This document shows positions 22,403 to 34,360 of a stretch of DNA of 64,000 nucleotides, piece by piece. Under the pieces are notes generated by a model. It searched no databases. It saw only the letters and a program-made list of their open reading frames with translations, and was not told the origin of the DNA. The position numbers were made by a program, and so were the translations under genes. The DNA is from Anadara kagoshimensis (Eukaryota; Mollusca; Bivalvia; Arcoida; Arcidae): positions 14,828,460 through 14,892,459 of the forward strand of contig CM037871.1 of NCBI GenBank assembly GCA_021292105.1, read 5' to 3'. Position 1 is the first letter of the stretch, and every line of letters starts with the position of its first letter.

Positions 22403-22886
22403 ACTATTTTATTTTTATCCTAATGTATATGAAAAGGGCCTTTTGATTAAAGTAAGTAAATCGAATATTTGTTTTCTGTATCAAATCATGTGGAAAGTAA
22501 TTTGTTGACGAAAGCGTTTTATTAACTTGTAACCAATATTCTTAATTAAAAAAAAATGTTTACTATGTTATGTGTAAATAACTTTTAACTCGTGTCTCAT
22601 AAGTCTTTTAAGCCTGGATGTTATTATTTTATGTAATATTTTAACATGTATATTATGTTTTATAACATGTGACACGTAAATAAACTATATGAACTGAACT
22701 GTTTAAGTCAACGTGAAATTAGGGATCTTTTTAATGAAAATTATCAAGCATAAAAGCAATAACCTCCTATATATGAGACTAATTTGTAATTATAAGATTT
22801 GGGAAGTCATGTTAATGTAATATTTGATATACAAACATATTGGTCCATGCGTAAATCACAATTCCAAATAGAGTAAAAAACAAGCA

Positions 22887-23098
22887 CAGTATAGACCAGT
22901 CGCAAGTTTTACTAAACAAACGCATACATGTAGGTACCAAATCTACAGCTCTTAATCACCTTGGCTACTCATAGATTTATATTTCGATAGTAATTGTCAT
23001 GTGTCTCGCAGGCCACTCGTTATCCATATATGCATAGTTCGGACACTCTCGATTTATTTCCGTTTAGCCCAGTGTTAAACTTTTGACAGGTCTGTAAG
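22887..23098. mobile_element. MITE-A copy 8 (duplicate of copy 5)
   Basis: Ends AGACCAGTCGCAAGTTTTAC and GTTAAACTTTTGACAGGTC. Confidence 0.75.
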
Positions 23099-23364
23099 GT
23101 ATACAAGAACAGTTCCTAATTATAGTTTTCCCTTATCACAAGTTTTAATCTTGTCCAATTACAAATTACTGTTACAATACTTATCATTTTAGTTCCAATT
23201 GCCCTGTTTGAAATGAAAAATGACCGATGTACTATTCAAATTTGATACCACAATTAAAGTGGTTCTATGTGCGTCATAATTTTTCGTGAATGTTTCTCGC
23301 TTTTGTTCCGATTTTGTCAATCTTTGTAAGTAACACCATGACATATTATTATACCTATATATAT

Positions 23365-23580
23365 AGTACAGACCTGTCGAATGTTTAACATTGTGACAAT
23401 CAAAGGGAGTCGAAGTTCGGGCTCCAAGCTGCCAAAATGTCGATGCCTAATTGCCAAAAGATAGTTAGCAATGCCGAAATATAGCTATCGAGGTTCATTA
23501 ATGAGCTACTCATTCAGCACTAATTCATCAGCTAAGTCAATGCTTCACTGAGTAAGTAAGCGTTTGGCAGGTCTGTACTG
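23365..23580. mobile_element. MITE-A copy 9 (duplicate of copy 6)
   Basis: Left end AGTACAGACCTGTCGAATG; right end GGCAGGTCTGTACTG is better kept than in the left unit. Confidence 0.75.
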
Positions 23581-23642
23581 AATCTGTTTATAAGCAATAT
23601 ATATTCTTCTTAACAGGAATATTTTAATATGTGTACATATAC

Positions 23643-23885
23643 AGTACAGTCCAGTCGAACGTTTAACACTAAGCTAACCTGTTAGTGCCGAATTTGCACC
23701 TCACCCTAATCCTTGGTACTCATAGAGCTATATCTCGACATTTTTTTTTAAATATTTTATTATTATTATTATTATTTTGGTAATTGACATATAGCTTTTG
23801 GCAGCTTTTCTGCCATTAGTATCATAGCTCAACCACCCGACTCATTTTCGGTTAGCCCAGTGTTAAACTTTCGACTGTCCATACC
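23643..23885. mobile_element. MITE-A copy 10 (duplicate of copy 7)
   Basis: Left end AGTACAGTCCAGTCGAACG; right end GTTAAACTTTCGACTGTCC. An AT-rich (TTA)n tract lies inside at 23755-23777. Confidence 0.75.
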
Positions 23886-24426
23886 TTACGTGTCAGGTAT
23901 AAAGACAGAGTTATATATTTTACAATTATCCCAAATTACGAAAATAATTATAATATCTCTACAAATCGCTAAAATTTATATTTTTAAAGTCGCCCTGTCA
24001 TTGTAATAATATTCAAATAAATAATCTTTAAAAAAGAGAAGTAATATATATAATTTTACACGAAGTGCAAAACATATATCACCAAAATGTCAAAATTCAC
24101 AAATTACTACAAAATTATCGCAGTAATGACAGATAAAGCGAGTATATTAACATTTTCTTAAAATATAAAATACTTAAAATGTCGTACTGATCTTATTATT
24201 TTTAAAATAAAATTAATGTCAAACTAACTCTATATTATAAAAGTGTCTTAATTAATCATAATGCATGGCAAAAAGGTTATCTAGAACATCAACTAAGAGT
24301 AAGTTATTTTTAGTTTGGAGTCGCTTGAATTGGTCAATTATTTATTTTCTCAATATGATAAACTTGTTTTCTATTAATGTAATTTTTGTATAAAATAATT
24401 AAAAAATAACAATTATATGTAACACG

Positions 24427-24545
24427 GTTATTGACCTGATATTGGGAAATATTGGCATGAGTTGACTCGACATTTGCACGAGCTTGAAAGTGCAAATGTC
24501 TAGTCAACTAGGGGCAATATATTTCAGGATACCAGTTCAATAACT
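24427..24545. repeat. ~120-bp foldback (right unit copy)
   Basis: Same layout as 21596-21715. Between 24.7 and 25.2 kb I see nothing recognisable. Confidence 0.65.
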
Positions 24546-25238
24546 CTTTATCTAAACTTCCCCACTGTATTTCATCTGATATACTATTTTTCCTCACAAT
24601 ACAATACACAATATTATACTACATACGGATATTAGGACAACAACATTGCGATGACGTCATGTGACAACATTCGCATGACGTCACTTGAGAAAACGTGTGA
24701 ATATGAAAAATTGATTGGTAAACCTCAGACTGGAACAAAGTTTGCGTGCAAATATCGACCATCGAAGTGTTTTCTGTGTTATAAATCTTGAAAATCAATT
24801 TTCTTCAAATTTTCTTAAATTTTTTGGGAAAAAATTGAGAAAATTAAATTTAAGATAAAAACACTCAGCTTGATCATAATGATGTTTTCAACAATTTAAT
24901 TTTGTAAAAGTTTTGAGTCGGTTATGATGCATGCAATAAACAATGTATGAACTCGTCCCCACGAACATTTGTGATTTGACAGTACAGGAACTTATAAAAA
25001 TAAATGTCAATGCGTTTATTTTAGTAAATCACTGGGTTTTTATTCAGCTAATTGTGACAAATTATGATACAATTAAACTAATTCAGAAAATTAAAATAAA
25101 CATTTTATTGACACATAAGATTAATCAACCGTCAGTTAAAACAAATAAATTATTTCGATCGACGTAACCACCCGTAAAATGGTCATTTAAATCATATCGC
25201 ATTACAGCTGATATACTGAAATAGCTTCTGAAAATATA

Positions 25239-25453
25239 GTACAGACCTGTCTAAAGTTTAACACTTGGCTAACGATAAAGAGTCGAAGCTTGACTGTCAA
25301 ATACCCATATATTGATAACTAAAGACCACAAAAAAAGCTCTGAGAGATAGATAGCAGCTGTCGAAAAAGTTCCGATACGAAGAGGGTCGGGATGAGCTGC
25401 CACTTCGTCACTAATTCGTTAGCTTAGTGTTAAACTTTCGACAGGTCTGTACT
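25239..25453. mobile_element. MITE-A copy 11 (well preserved)
   Basis: Left end AGTACAGACCTGTCTAAAG; right end GTTAAACTTTCGACAGGTC then TGTACT, with the interior showing AGATAGATAGCAGCTGTCG and GATGAGCTGCCACTTCG. About 215 bp: a good standard for the family. Confidence 0.85.
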
Positions 25454-25696
25454 GAAAGAATAGTGACAAAATGCCGTGTCAGGGAACACCCTGTACGTGT
25501 TTTATAATTATCTAAGTTTGACGTAATCTTGATTTTATCAGAGATTATTTATCGCCCTTTATCTAGTGAGATAATCTTTTATCGGATAATCTTTTGTCCG
25601 GTAATCCGGTATGTAGAACAAATATTGCACCCAAACCTGCTAAATACGGCGGCACAGCAGTGACATAAAATATAATATAATTATACTCATAAAAAA

Positions 25697-26000
25697 TCAG
25701 GTAGCACAGTTGGTAGAGTGTTCACTCCGTAGGAGGGAGTTCGTGGGTTCGAACCCCGGTTAGTCTGACCCAAGACTTATTTCGCGAAGCGCTTGGTATT
25801 ACGGTTTTTTTTGGATGGGAACTTAAAATAAACGAGGTCCAGTGTCACGGTGGGCTTGGCATTCTAAAGAACCCTGCTGTATAAGGCCTTTAGCGCAACA
25901 CACAGGCAAAATTCCTGCACTTTCGCCTATAGCTAGCGACGTCTCGATGTAAGTGAAATATTCTTGACTGGGACGTTAAACACCATTACTCAACTCAACT
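25697..26000 (+). repeat. SINE-1 copy, forward
   Basis: Head with CAGTTGGTAGAGTGTTCAC and a canonical B box GGTTCGAACCCC, body with CACGGTGGGCTTGGCATTC, tail GGACGTTAAACACCATTACT then CAACTCAACT. A-box and B-box look intact. Confidence 0.85.
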
Positions 26001-26094
26001 CGTAACAAATTCTGTGTATTGCGGTCAATCAGTTGTTTTCTTATAGAGAAGACGAGATGTATTTTTTTTAACATAAACCATTTTATCCTGGATT

Positions 26095-26236
26095 ATATAA
26101 TAAATAATATCTTACACAAGTGTTTATGTAATATTGAATTCATTAAACTCGTTGAATAATTCATTTATACAACTCGTTTCACAAAACATATTCGTTTAAT
26201 ACTCGTTTAATAAATTCAATATTACATAAAGACGAA
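26095..26236. repeat. Foldback with ATTGAATTCATTAAACTCG arms
   Basis: GTTTATGTAATATTGAATTC at 26122 mirrors AAATTCAATATTACATAAA ending near 26230, with further pairing around AAACTCGTTGAAT and internal copies of the word ACTCGTTT. Confidence 0.6.
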
Positions 26237-26238
26237 CG

Positions 26239-26241
<3 letters not shown>

Positions 26242-26324
<83 letters not shown>
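26242..26324. repeat. (CT)n-(AT)n compound microsatellite
   Basis: CT tract to 26292 followed directly by AT tract, abutting MITE-A copy 12. Confidence 0.95.
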
Positions 26325-26326
<2 letters not shown>

Positions 26327-26334
26327 ATAACACC

Positions 26335-26563
26335 AGTACAGACATGCAAACATTAAACATTAAGCTAATAAGCTACCTGAATTAGTGACGAATGGGCAGC
26401 TCATCTCAACCGTTCGTTACCACGTTACCGACAACTTTTCATTATCTGTGATCTATCTCTCGGTAGATTTTTGATTACTTGCTATCACTATCTCGACAGC
26501 CGAGCTTCGACTCCTTTTCGTTAGCTCAGTGTTAAACTTTAAATTTCGAAAGAACTATACTGC
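26335..26563. mobile_element. MITE-A copy 12
   Basis: Left end AGTACAGACATGCAAACATT (diverged); right end GCTCAGTGTTAAACTTT with a short duplication AAATTTCG before the terminus. Confidence 0.65.
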
Positions 26564-26704
26564 ACGTGTGTGCGTAGAAGTAACAATCATGTAATTAACA
26601 TGGAATTTCCAGGTGGAGTTCAATTTTCGTTTATTTCGCGAAATTACAGCGAATATTTAACCCCCGCGAAAATGTCTACCATGCCGGTTAAATATCAAAA
26701 TATA

Positions 26705-26860
26705 TAGAATATAGACTAATAGAATCTATCACAACTTGCGGTGCAAGATAGGGGAATCTCAACCCGAGTTCTAATATATTTAGTCCATTACGAGGCTTGC
26801 CGAGTTCGGGACCAAATATATTAGAACAAGGGTTGAAATTTCCTTATCTGGCACTACAAG
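26705..26860. repeat. Foldback with TTCTAATATATTTAGTCC arms
   Basis: CCCGAGTTCTAATATATTTA mirrors AAATATATTAGAACAAGGG. The core is ACGAGGCTTGCCGAGTTCGG, again with a CGAG ... GCCGAG centre as in the other foldbacks. Confidence 0.6.
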
Positions 26861-27365
26861 TAGTGATTGATTTTATTTCTTGCACCAGAAAATACTTAAT
26901 TTAACTTATTGATACACCTCTGATTTTATTAATAAAATTTTGCGGGAAAAACAGCGTGTAGGCTATCTTGCACAGGGGGCACAAGATGGAGATATCTTGC
27001 ACCTCTCTTTTCATGGATGTTTCTATCTGGGGTGCAAGAATCACTTATATTGGTTACGCGAAAATTATACCCACACGAAATATCAGATTTCAGAAATCGC
27101 GAAAAAATTTACCCCGCCAAAATAATACACTTTACAGTCTTTCATGTCATGTGTGTGCCACCGTACCTGATAAAGTTATTTATATAGTGTATTTATTGAC
27201 AAAAGCAACAAATAAGTATGTTAATGATTGTTTTAATTATAGAACGATATCGATATTAATAGCAAATAAAACAAAAATCAATTACAAAACATGACAGATA
27301 AATTTATCAACGCTGAAAATACTGCGTTACTTAAGCCGTGTTCATTAGATGCACGTACTGTGCCA

Positions 27366-27545
27366 ATACTGTCAAAAGTTAAACACTGGCGTACGAAAAA
27401 TGAGCCGAAAGTCGAGTGACTGAACTGTGGACAGCGTAAAGCTGCCGAACTTTAGATTGGTCTCTCTGACATGGCCATAGCTCGGAAGCTCATACGACCC
27501 CTCAGCAGCAGTCGAGTTCGATCACAAGCTAACATTAACTACGTT
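27366..27545. mobile_element. MITE-A copy 13 (right end lost)
   Basis: Left end ACTGTCAAAAGTTAAACACT. The interior holds one copy of the CTGTGGACAG...AAGCTGCCGA segment that forms the 33-bp array at 475-743. Confidence 0.55.
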
Positions 27546-27834
27546 GTTGCTCAAATAAAAGCTTTGGTAAAATGCCTAAAATTCTGTATGTGGAGTCGAT
27601 TTTCAAAAGAATGGTGAAAAAGCCAAATGATTTTCTGATTGGCATACCAGTAGCCAGCTGATTATGTTTGAATTTCCTCCTCTAGTTTGAGAATTGTAGT
27701 TAAGCTTTGTGACCAACTTAAAACTGAGAAAGTCAGCTTCGGGATGGTGGATTGGACTTGGAAAACTTAATAAAACTGACCACCGGCAAATTTAAAGCGA
27801 ACAGTTTCCCAATTCAAGTTTTGCCTCGAACGAG

Positions 27835-27981
27835 ATTCAATGGATTTTCATGAAACGTTCACAAATCTTTGTGATATAATGTAGATGTGCACCTCCTATT
27901 TAAAAATTTAATCCGATGATTTTTTTATGTGAGGGAGTGGGGGTATTTTTGTGAGCTTGTGGCTCACAGTTTTTCTAGTTT
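27835..27981 (-). repeat. Partial reverse copy of the 199-bp element
   Basis: ATTCAATGGATTTTCATGAA, GATATAATGTAGATGTGCAC and CTCCTATT match the element at 13891-14089 in reverse; it ends CACAGTTTTTCTAGTT. From here to 28.7 kb I see no other feature. Confidence 0.65.
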
Positions 27982-28702
27982 TTTCATGTGTTGCAATTAC
28001 TCTATCAAAGTACAAATCGTATGCACTTTTTGTCATTATAATTACATTCCAGACAATTTTAACACGACAGTTTATTATCAATAATAACATATATTCACGT
28101 AGGTAAATATATTAATGATGCGATTTTTACCACTCAAATAAAATTATTTACCCGTGTTGAAATGTGACATATTTTTCTTCAGATCTTAAATTACCTGTAA
28201 TCCAAGCCCACTTATGTACTTGAAAATCTCATTTTTTACGCAATATAATTAAAATGTTGCAAGCTAAACTTAATTTACATATTGAAAAGACAAAACTAAA
28301 ATTCGAAAAAAACATGCAAACTGCGTCATTCTTGATACTTTTGGTTAATAGAGTGTAAATGGATAATAGAAAATGTTAATACATTGATCAAGAAAAAAGT
28401 TCAAGGGAGGTTTTTAAATATGACACAGTTTTGTTAAAAAGTGTATCTTTCAAAACAACACGTGTTTTTAATGATTTGATAAGGAATGTTTCACAAAACG
28501 CAGAGCGTGTGAGAGGTAATTCATTTTTTTATTTGGAGTTTTTCTATTCAGAATTAATATGAAAAACCTTTCAAAAGAAGCGAAGCATACGGGTTGAAAG
28601 TTTCTTACACTTAATCTCCACCTACGATTTCAAACGTCACATGTCTAGGCCTTCCTTTTATTGTATAATTGCAATCGTGTGCAGTTCATTTTCAAAATGT
28701 GT

Positions 28703-28883
28703 ATAGAGACAACCCTGACTAAAAGGTCACTCAATGTAACCAAAACAAAAAAACGGCGTTATGGGCAGATGGTCTCTATATACAGGTTTAAATAATATGA
28801 ATAAAGAGCAATTTGAGATACAATTCTACTGGTCTTTAAAAGCAGGTGGTCATTTTATAGGGATGTCCTTTAAGGACTGTAAT
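28703..28883. mobile_element. MITE related to 226-411 (diverged)
   Basis: ACAACCCTGACTAAAAGGTC at the left, AGGTGGTCATTTTATAGGG with TTAAGGACTGT at the right, and the internal ATATGAATAAAGAGCAATTT is the inverse of the 226-411 interior. Confidence 0.5.
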
Positions 28884-28999
28884 TCATAATTGCAAATGTT
28901 CTGTACATACCTATTGAAAGTTGAACACTGAGCTAACGAACGGGGTCGAAGCTCAGATACCTAATGGCCTAGATATATATAGAGAGACTGATTTCATTT

Positions 29000-29263
29000 A
29001 GCCAGTTTTGAATTCATATCTTAACTTAGATATTCCTTAACTCAAATTTAGCAAAGTTTGATAATCTGACAATATCTTTTGCGGCACTAAAAATTAACAT
29101 TTTGACACTGACTTAATATGAATGATAGCACCTTGAAAGGGTCTAAATGTAATCTTATATTTAAAAAAATCTTACAATTTAACAAGATTATTAAGATTTG
29201 ACATTAGCTGAATTTTAGTTAAGGAAAACCTTTGTTAAGGAATGATTGTGAAACTGGAGCCAG
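29000..29263. mobile_element. Foldback MITE, degenerate relative of 9104-9363
   Basis: AACTTAGATATTCCTTAACTC on the left and TTAAGGAATGATTGTGAAAC then TGGAGCC on the right match the 9.1 kb element; the interior word ATAGCACCTTGAAAG also corresponds. Confidence 0.6.
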
Positions 29264-29330
29264 CATCCAAAACACTGTCCAGATGTACTATAAGTAACGG
29301 AGATTGAGGTGGGCTGCCGATTTGCCACCA

Positions 29331-30338
29331 GTGCTTAGTGTTAAATTTATAGTGCTTAGTGTTAAACTTATAGTGCTTAGTGTTAAACTTATAGTGCTTA
29401 GTGTTAAACTTAAAGTGCTTAGTGTTAAACTTAAAGTGCTTAGTGTTAAATTTATAGTGCTTAGTGTTAAATTTATAGTGCTTAGTGTTAAACTTAAAGT
29501 GCTAAGTGTTAAATTTATAGTGCTTAGTGTTAAACTTATAGTGCTTAGTGTTAAACTTATAGTGCTTAGTGTTAAACTTATAGTGCTTAGTGTTAAACTT
29601 ATAGTGCTTAGTGTTAAACTGATAGTGCTTAGTGTTAAACTGATAGTGCTTAGTGTTAAACTTATAGTGCTTAGTGTTAAACTTATAGTGCTTAGTGTTA
29701 AACTTATAGTGCTTAGTGTTAAACTGATAGTGCTTAGTGTTAAATTTATAGTGCTTAGTGTTAAACTTATAGTGCTTAGTGTTAAACTGATAGTGCTTAG
29801 TGTTAAACTGATAGTGCTTAGTGTTAAACTGATAGTGCTTAGTGTTAAACTTATAGTGCTTAGTGTTAAATTTATAGTGCTTAGTGTTAAACTTATAGTG
29901 CTTAGTGTTAAACTGATAGTGCTTAGTGTTAAATTTATAGTGCTTAGTGTTAAACTGATAGTGCTTAGTGTTAAACTGATAGTGCTTAGTGTTAAACTGA
30001 TAGTGCTTAGTGTTAAATTTATAGTGCTTAGTGTTAAACTGATAGTGCTTAGTGTTAAACTTATAGTGCTTAGTGTTAAACTTATAGTGCTTAGTGTTAA
30101 ATTTATAGTGCTTAGTGTTAAACTGATAGTGCTTATTGTTAAACTTATAGTGCTTAGTGTTAAACTGATAGTGCTTAGTGTTAAACTTATAGTGCTTAGT
30201 GTTAAACTTATAGTGCTTAGTGTTAAACTGATAGTGCTTAGTGTTAAACTGATAGTGCTTAGTGTTAAATTTATAGTGCTTAGTGTTAAATTTATAGTGC
30301 TTAGTGTTAAACTTATAGTGCTTAGTGTTAAACTTATA
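29331..30338. repeat. 21-bp minisatellite, 48 copies without a single indel
   Basis: The unit is GTGCTTAGTGTTAAA followed by TTTATA, CTTATA, CTGATA or CTTAAA. First-to-last unit spacing is 987 bp, exactly 47 periods. The unit equals the MITE-A right subterminal phrase GCTTAGTGTTAAACT. Because 21 is divisible by three, a 348-codon frame stays open over it (heptad VLSVKLI); this is an artefact of the array. Confidence 0.95.
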
Positions 30339-30834
30339 GTATATCTTTGACCGAAAAATTGTTTATGCCTAGCTATAATTGTATTTATTTTTTATTATTA
30401 TCTTTTTGGTTACCCATGTACGACCACCTCGTGTCACCAATTGCAATCAAACATTCATCATGCAGTCATTTAATAGATACAAGGCAATTAAATCAATTTC
30501 AGACCAATTCTGGACACGTTTTAAATGAAGCATTTATTTATTTACAAAATGTCTATTTTTTAAAATATTCTATTGATATAAAAGTTCATGAACTTATTTG
30601 CTTCATTTGAAAAAAAAGCCTTTTAAGATTTGAATACACTTTAAATTGAACTAATTCCGTATCAAAATGTTTATTTTTGATTCATTAATATACTATAACA
30701 CACTTGCATTCATTTCCAATTTCAAACTGTTTCTGTAATTATAACTTGCTGTCAATGTTATAGGTTTAACCTTGGATTTAAACATTTATTATTGTTTTGC
30801 TGTGCTACCTTAATCATATTGATAACGAGGTAAC

Positions 30835-32100
30835 AAACCATGAATCAATAAAAACGAGTTTCATCTTTTAAAATTGACCAAAAACGACGTTGACGGCGAC
30901 AACCTTGACTGATTTGGTTACGCACTTTTAAATAGAATCGTACAAATATCTAAATAAAACTCCCAATCATACGCATCACCACGTGGACTCCAGTTTCACA
31001 GTTATTACGTCATATATCCTTAAATTGTCTAGCAAACACGTGGTACACTAAACTGTCTCATTCCTTGTTAATTTATTTCTTTATTCGTAAGAAGCAGAGA
31101 TTTATACAGATCCTTGCTAAATCTTGATTTGACCTAATTTTATGTTGATAATTGTGTGTCTCTATGTCCAAAGTTACCCTGGGTATATATTTTGTAATGT
31201 CCAATAGTTCCATGTTCATTGATAACGCGATATCTAACCATGAATCAAGGTCAGTCAAACATATTGGTCCATGTCCAAATCACAATCTAAAACTTTTTCA
31301 AAATTGGAAATAAAGTTAAACATTTAGATTTCCAACAGCTACGGTGGCTGAATAAGGTCATGCGAAAAAAGTCTACGTGCGAGCGTAAAGATTTCCACGT
31401 GTGCACGTAAAAGTAAAATAGTAAAAGCTTTACGTGCGCACGTGAGTTTTTTTTCTGCGTGGTCTCATTCAGTCGTCGTAGTAAGCACACCCTTAATCAA
31501 GTTAGCTTCACTCCCCTATAGGGTGTTAAATATATCCAAGATAGATAGTGACATCGACAATCATCAATATTGTGATAAGTGTTATAAAACTTTTTAAGGG
31601 TCTAGATAAGCCTAGGTTTGTAAACAGCTAGCATCGTTGTATAAAGTTCCTGTTGTGGGAATTACATTCTTGCGTGTTCTACATCAATCTGTTGTCTGGC
31701 GAATCTCCATTTCAGGCTTTATTTCTATAATTTATAATTGGAAATGTGTTTAGAAGAATGAGTTGCATCTTTTAAGATCGACGGTCGACGACATTGACGG
31801 CGACAACGTTAACTTGATTGCTTTGGTTACGCACTTTTCAGAAGAATCGTGTAAATATTTTAATAAAACTCAATCGTGAGCACACTGACACCAGTTTCAC
31901 ACTCTATCATTTACCTCTACATTTTCCATCAAATAATCGGTTTGTACCACATGTTACAAACTGGCTCATTTTTTGTTTCCTTATTGGTACGAAACAGAAA
32001 ATACAGAGACTTGCTAAATCTCGATTTAACTAAATCATGGTGTCTCTAGTCCAAACTTACCCTGGGTATATTTTTTAACGTCCATCATTTCCATGTTCCT
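30835..32100. repeat. ~0.9 kb module repeated twice
   Basis: CATCTTTTAAAATTGACC, then GACGGCGACAACCTTGACTG, GGTTACGCACTTTT, CTTGCTAAATCTTGATTTGA and TTACCCTGGGTATAT occur at 30860-31220 and again, diverged, at 31770-32100, about 915 bp apart. Confidence 0.65.
31335..31483. repeat. ~145-bp foldback
   Basis: CTACGGTGGCTGAATAAGG at the left mirrors CTCATTCAGTCGTCGTAG at the right, and ACGTGCGAGCGTAAAG pairs with CTTTACGTGCGCACG. Confidence 0.6.
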
Positions 32101-32280
32101 TTTATTTCCAATTTTAAATACACACGTGGCAGGTGTAGCTAACTCAACAAAAAGGTGCTTATTCTTTAGGAGTACCGGCTTCAATTCCCTGGTGGAAACT
32201 TGATGCCTGTGTGTCGGTTTTTACTTTGCCTATGGATTGTGATTTGGACATGGAATATTTGTTTTTGAATGTGACAATCA
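32050..32280 (-). repeat. R200 repeat, reverse copy
   Basis: CACGTGGCAGGTGTAGCTAA, AAGGTGCTTATTCTTTAGG, CCCTGGTGGAAACTTG and GTGATTTGGACATGG. Confidence 0.6.
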
Positions 32281-32689
32281 ATACAAACACATTAAAATGA
32301 TATTTGACAATGCATTAAGTATGATTTCTCTTAATTTAAATTTAAAACTTATTATTTATGGTACTATAAATAAAAATTGTCTTCAAAATTAGAACAAGAG
32401 TGAAATAAATTTGAAGTGATCTTCAATATGACACCTTCTATTCATCAATATCATGAAAACTAACAAAATTATTAAGGATTCAAATTTGACAGATTTAAGT
32501 TAAATAAAATTAAGACATCAATGAACAGATTTACAGATTTAAATAACTTCAAATTTTCTGTTGTTTGTAGTATTATTAATAATTTGAATTTATATTTTAT
32601 TTACAGTTTTTAATCGAACACAGTGGGTTTACCTTGGAATTCCAAAAAGAAAATTTAATAAACAAATCGAAATCGGTCAAACATAAGAA

Positions 32690-33420
32690 GGACAGTCATT
32701 GTTGTCTTAAGAAAATTAAAACCAAAACAAAGTTTACAATCGAAGGACATCTAGCAGAACAGATTATTATTAGCATGTAAGACATTGGTGATAAAATCTA
32801 TATTGATAAATAGTATATTGATAATGAAAAGTCGATTGTGAGGTCATAACCTAAACCGAACAGTTTTTACACTACCAGTGTGATTATAATTTCATTTACA
32901 ATCTCGAATTGTCTTAAGCATTGACATACGGACCACATAGTCTCTCATCGCCTAGGTTTGAATCCATGTTTGAGTATATCCTTGTGTGAGATTTCTTTTT
33001 CTTTTCTTCCATCTTCCAATGTTTGAGATAAAGATTCCCGCCTTAGGAACCTATCTTCACTTCCACTTGCGTATTTTCACCTACACTTATGGACATGGCG
33101 TCGTATTGCGGGAAAATGACAAACGAGTCTAAAAAAATAGAAATTTCCATTGCGTTTAAATTTCAAAAGAAAATTTGATAAAGAAACTTAAATCGGTCAA
33201 ATAAAAGGAGGACAGTCATTGTTGTCTGAATAAAATTAAAACCAAAACAAAGTTTTCAATCGAAGGACATCTAGCTGTTTTGATGGCATAGACCAGATTA
33301 TTATCAGCATGTAAGAAATTGGAAATTGAATCTATATTGATAAATAGAATATCAATAATGAAAAGTCGGCTGTGAGGTTGTAACCTAAACTAAACAGTTT
33401 ATACACAACCAGTTTGATTC
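32690..33420. repeat. Direct repeat of ~200 bp, spacing ~535 bp
   Basis: AAAACCAAAACAAAGTTT, ATCGAAGGACATCTAGC, TATATTGATAAATAG and AATGAAAAGTCG occur at 32716-32860 and 33236-33400. The flanking ACAGTCATTGTTGTCT is repeated too. Confidence 0.7.
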
Positions 33421-33799
33421 TAATTGAATTGGCACTGTCGAATGGACTAAAGCACTGACCTACGGCTCACATCGTCTCTCATCGCCAAGGTTCGACTCCT
33501 TTACTCGGGTAGATCCTTGTGTGATGTTTCTTTACTTTTCCCGAGGAAGCCACGATTTTTATTCATCATTCCTAAGCTCACCGCCTCGATATCAATGAAA
33601 ATATCTTGGCGTAAAAATCATTATTCGTCTCTTTTCTTTTACGGAGTTTTTGTTTGAGTATTGTAAAAGGTTGGGAAAGGAAAGGACAGATGTCAGAAAC
33701 CAAATTTGCTACGTATACCTTTCATGTTTTCAGGGAAATGATAATCTAATAATTAAAAACGAACATGCCAGTCAATATTCAAAGTATCATCCTAGTAAC

Positions 33800-33930
33800 A
33801 AAGTTAGAACTTTAAATACTAAATGTGAACTATAACAACGGAATTGAAGCCGGGTGCTCCAGAAGGGTAAGCACATTCTGTTAATTTAAGCTATCAACAC
33901 CTGTAACGTGTTTGATTAGAATTTATAATG
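33800..33930 (+). repeat. R200 repeat, forward copy
   Basis: GAATTGAAGCCGGGTGCTCC followed by AGAAGGGTAAGCACATTCTG. Confidence 0.55.
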
Positions 33931-34360
33931 AGAGAGACTTATTGGAATTTATTTTAAATCAATGAGGAATAATAGGACAAGAGAATGGTTATTTTCCATC
34001 AACCCAAAACAAATCAATGAGGTAAAATCGGACAATTAATGGTTATTTTCCATAAAACCAAAACAATTTTTTTTTGCAAATCGATCAACGTCTAGATATG
34101 TACGTGATAAGGTCGGGTATCTAACAGCATGTAGGATATTTTAAGTCAATCATGATATTGATAAAATGCAATATGGATTATAAATAGGGCCGAAAAATCA
34201 CACTAACTACTAACCCAAAAAGACGGGTATTATGTGTGCCAAGGTGATACGATATCCTTGTTAAAAAGGTATAATTCGCAACTTGTTCATAGAGGCTGAA
34301 ATATTGTTGCCGTGTCCAGCACCGCTAGATATCAATTTGACATTTATTTATTGGCGTAAA

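Larger units (their letters stand above)
21896..24690. repeat. Tandem segmental duplication, right unit
   Basis: A direct repeat of the left unit, beginning TAAGTATTAGGATTAACGG and ending near the ATGACGTCA sites at 24652-24683. It lacks the three large insertions of the left unit and so gives the pre-insertion sequence. Confidence 0.85.
28900..30345. mobile_element. MITE-A copy 14, right end replaced by a 21-bp minisatellite
   Basis: Left end TACCTATTGAAAGTTGAACA near 28909. The normal right subterminal phrase TTAGTGTTAAAC is where the 48-copy array starts; after the array the terminal CGACAGGTCTG is gone. A foldback MITE (29000-29263) sits inside. Confidence 0.7.

Noticed and set aside
26940-27294. 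Plus-strand frames of 61 and 108 codons
   Set aside because: They overlap repeat-like GCGAAAAT sequence and a foldback edge; translation has no recognisable features.
29304-30350. A 348-codon open frame with VLSVKLI heptads on the plus strand
   Set aside because: It is the translation of an indel-free 21-bp minisatellite; period divisible by three keeps it open. No start context, splice signal or composition supports a protein.
32595-32700. Possible acceptor TTTATTTACAG followed by an exon
   Set aside because: No open frame or donor follows within a sensible distance, and the text is part of a repeated module.
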